NCBI RefSeq assembly: GCF_000372445.1
Contig: NZ_AQUY01000001.1
Span: forward strand, 699,553-763,552
Direction: 5' to 3'
Source of the DNA: Corynebacterium ulceribovis DSM 45146
Lineage (GTDB): Bacteria > Actinomycetota > Actinomycetes > Mycobacteriales > Mycobacteriaceae
DNA: 64,000 bases
A program made the translations under genes and the position numbers. Below, piece after piece: positions 62,073-64,000 of this stretch. Below the pieces are notes generated by a model. It saw only the letters and a list, made by a program, of their open reading frames with translations, was not told where the DNA came from and ran no database searches. The stretch's first letter is position 1; each line of letters begins with the position of its first letter.

Positions 62073-63219
62073 ACGTCAACAAGCGTGGGCCTATCTTTCC
62101 CAGGTCGCTGAACCTCCCAACTACCTCCTGTCGCAACTATTGACCGCCGAGGGCATCGACCCGGTGGAGCTGGCGCTACGCATCCGGGACCGCCGAAACC
62201 TGCCGGAACCATTGTTGTCCGCGACCGAAACCCGTGCGTCCGCAGTTAACCCGCAGCAGATGCTTGCCGATGGTGCCGCCGCAGACGCACGCCTCATTAC
62301 TGCTGATGACCCCGATTGGCCGGGGGACTTGCTCGCGGATGCCTTCGCCCGGATTGATACCAGCCGTGACAATGCGGTTCCACCGATAGCGTTGTGGGTG
62401 TCCGGCCGGGGCGACCTTGCCGCGTTGACGGAGCGAGCTATCACCATTGTTGGCACGCGGGCAGCGTCACGATACGGCGATAGTATTGCGCGGGAGTTCG
62501 CCGCGGACCTCGCTGCGACCGGGTACACAGTGGTTTCCGGTGGGGCACTGGGCATTGATGCCGCGGCACATCAGGGCGCATTGTCCGCCGGCGGAGCCAC
62601 AATCGCGGTCGCAGCGCACGGCCCGGGCGTGGTGTACCCGCAAGCCAACGGGCCAATGTTTGAAAAGATCCGCGCCAGGGGCGTGGTGGTGAGTGAATAT
62701 GCACCAGGTCAGCGGCCCCACCGTCATCGCTTTTTGACGAGAAACCGCCTAGCGGCCGCCTTTGGCCAGGCAACCGTGCTGGTCGAAGCAGGCTTTCGGT
62801 CGGGTGCGCTGAGTACCGTGTCCTGGGCGGAAGCGATGAATCGCCCAGTTGCGGCAGTGCCCGGGCCGGTGACTTCGCGCATGTCGGTAGCTGGGCATGA
62901 GCGGATTCGAGAGCAACGCGCGGTGTTGGTAGCTAGCGCCGGGCAAGTTCGGGAGCTAGTAGAGACCGTGGGTTCGGTGCCAGAAGGCGAGCAGTTGGCT
63001 TTGGAGATGACGCAGTCGGCGTCGGAATCGATTGCGGGGCAGCTGTCTCGGTCGGAGCTGCGAGTCTTTGATGCGCTGGAGCTGCGCAAGGCGGTGAGAG
63101 CTGAGGACGTTGCGCCGGTTGCTGGTCTTGGGATTGCACTGACTGTGCATATGCTGGTGGCTTTGGAACAGAAGGGGCTTGTGGTGCGGGAGGGAAATAA
63201 GTGGCAGCGTTCCGGCTAA
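62062..63219 (+). CDS. dprA: DNA-processing protein DprA
   Basis: 385 residues. Rossmann-like core with TIVGTRAASRYGDSIAREFA, VVSGGALGIDAAAHQGAL, VVSEYAPGQRP and FLTRNRLAAAFG, and a C-terminal winged helix (about 320-385). Protects single-stranded DNA and loads RecA during transformation where that is present. Its TAA is the first part of the xerC -10-like box. Confidence 0.95.
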   Translation: MSHKRQQAWAYLSQVAEPPNYLLSQLLTAEGIDPVELALRIRDRRNLPEPLLSATETRASAVNPQQMLADGAAADARLITADDPDWPGDLLADAFARIDTSRDNAVPPIALWVSGRGDLAALTERAITIVGTRAASRYGDSIAREFAADLAATGYTVVSGGALGIDAAAHQGALSAGGATIAVAAHGPGVVYPQANGPMFEKIRARGVVVSEYAPGQRPHRHRFLTRNRLAAAFGQATVLVEAGFRSGALSTVSWAEAMNRPVAAVPGPVTSRMSVAGHERIREQRAVLVASAGQVRELVETVGSVPEGEQLALEMTQSASESIAGQLSRSELRVFDALELRKAVRAEDVAPVAGLGIALTVHMLVALEQKGLVVREGNKWQRSG

Positions 63220-63222
63220 GCT
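63217..63222 (+). promoter_or_regulatory. -10 box formed by the dprA stop codon
   Basis: TAAGCT: the TAA is the dprA stop. It lies 6 bases before the xerC ATG, which has no Shine-Dalgarno; fits a leaderless promoter. Confidence 0.5.
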
Positions 63223-63228
63223 ACGGGT

Positions 63229-64000
63229 ATGGCCACTGTCGAAGCGATCATTGAGGAGTACCTGGATTACCAGCGGCTTGTACGCAACCGCAGCCCGCAT
63301 ACGCTACGGGCGTATGCGACGGATCTCGCCGCAATGAGCGAAGGGCTGGGGGATATAGCGGAGCTGACGACCGCGCATCTGCGCCGATGGCTTGCGCAAG
63401 GCCAGCGCGATGGATTGGCTCGCACCACCATGGCTAGGCGGACATCGACGTGTCGGTCGTTTTGCCAGTGGGCGGTGCAACGGGAGTACATGACATCTGA
63501 CCCCGCAGCTCGACTAGCTTCTCCACGGGCATACCGGACGCTGCCAGAGCACGACCGAGCAGAGCAGTTAACTGAAATCTTGCAAGCCGCAGAAGAACTT
63601 GCCACTGCCGATAATCCCATCGGGCAGCGCGATGTTGCGGTGCTAGAAGTGCTCTACGGCACGGGTATCCGTGTGTCGGAACTGTGCGGTCTTAATACCT
63701 CTGACATTGATTTCCATGCTCGGACGTTGCGGGTGCTGGGCAAAGGAGCTAAGCAGCGCACGGTACCGTTTGGTGTCCCAGCAGCTAAGGCACTGCAACG
63801 ATGGCTCGATGACGGTCGAAAGCAGCTAGTGCAGAACAATTCCGGGCAGGCACTCTTTTTAGGGGCGCGCGGTGGCCGCCTCAACCCTCGTCAAGCTCGA
63901 GACTTTGTCCATCGGCTCACTGGGGCAGTGCCTGGTGCGGAATTGTCGCCACACGGGCTTCGGCACTCCGCTGCCACTCATCTGTTGCAAGCCGGGGCAG
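63229..64000 (+). CDS. xerC: Tyrosine recombinase XerC (partial, runs off right edge)
   Basis: The first 257 codons are visible. N-terminal SAM-like domain (VEAIIEEYLDYQRLVRNRSPHTLRAY) and catalytic domain with Arg in GTGIRVSELCGL, Lys in GKGAKQRTVPF and HGLRH (His and Arg of the third catalytic box); the catalytic Tyr is expected just beyond the edge. Resolves chromosome dimers at dif together with XerD. Position after dprA as in mycobacteria (where one gene intervenes). Confidence 0.95.
   Translation, partial: MATVEAIIEEYLDYQRLVRNRSPHTLRAYATDLAAMSEGLGDIAELTTAHLRRWLAQGQRDGLARTTMARRTSTCRSFCQWAVQREYMTSDPAARLASPRAYRTLPEHDRAEQLTEILQAAEELATADNPIGQRDVAVLEVLYGTGIRVSELCGLNTSDIDFHARTLRVLGKGAKQRTVPFGVPAAKALQRWLDDGRKQLVQNNSGQALFLGARGGRLNPRQARDFVHRLTGAVPGAELSPHGLRHSAATHLLQAGA

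Noticed and set aside
1-64000. tRNA, rRNA, riboswitch, CRISPR, insertion sequence or prophage
   Set aside because: I looked for tRNA-like cloverleaf ends, rRNA motifs, transposase or integrase genes other than xerC, and regular repeats, and found none that I could support by eye.

Overview
The window looks like the chromosome of a Corynebacterium or a very close mycolic-acid actinobacterium. The gene order from the IclR regulator/leuCD through hupB, mutT1, gpsA, ddl, thiL, ung, fakA-like, recG, rsmD, coaD, rnc, mutM, smc, ftsY, ffh, rpsP, khpA, rimM, trmD, rplS, lepB, rnhB, a DUF2469 gene, yraN, comM, dprA and xerC follows the order I know from Mycobacterium tuberculosis (Rv2989 down to Rv2894c). 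Cutinase-like esterases, a SpaA-type pilin with class C sortases and a DtxR-like box also fit Corynebacterium. I cannot name the species. I saw no rRNA, tRNA, CRISPR array, transposase or prophage gene.

Region 1 (1-4065) is a pilus module: one LPMTG pilin with a class C sortase downstream, and a second class C sortase transcribed divergently. It is visibly more AT-rich than the rest. Region 2 (4140-13386) is accessory: a pirin, a GIY-YIG/DUF4357 protein, an OPT-family transporter, a frameshifted gene of unknown function, a lipoprotein and two tandem secreted cutinase-like esterases. Region 3 (13437-16704) is an anaerobic pyruvate formate-lyase operon. Its enzyme is encoded in two pieces: a 704-residue core with the catalytic Cys-Cys pair but no glycyl-radical domain, and a separate 83-residue glycyl-radical protein, followed by the activase. 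The two pieces are in the same frame and separated by one TAG codon that is embedded in a good Shine-Dalgarno sequence.

Region 4 (16806-34964) is conserved housekeeping: leucine biosynthesis with its regulator, nucleoid protein, nucleotide-pool sanitation, glycerol-phosphate and peptidoglycan precursors, thiamine, DNA repair, CoA, 23S rRNA methylation and RNase III. Region 5 (34975-39130) holds a sodium/amino-acid symporter and feoABC behind a DtxR-like box, with Cys- or Cys/His-rich ends on all three Feo proteins. Region 6 (39142-56886) carries smc, the SRP pair ftsY/ffh and the 30S/50S protein and tRNA/rRNA maturation genes, interrupted by an acyltransferase, an MFS pump and a DUF1846 gene. 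Region 7 (56973-64000) has a GH13 hydrolase, lepB, rnhB, and the yraN-comM-dprA-xerC series cut off by the right edge.

Many genes lack a Shine-Dalgarno sequence and instead have a TANNNT hexamer 6-8 bases before the start codon, the layout of leaderless transcripts. In at least five places the stop codon of the preceding gene forms the first three bases of that hexamer. Best leads: the split pyruvate formate-lyase, the stop-codon/-10 fusions, a cluster of three DnaA-box-like sites before yraN, the metal-ligand-rich Feo set, the enlarged TrmD and the palindromes over the cutinase promoters.
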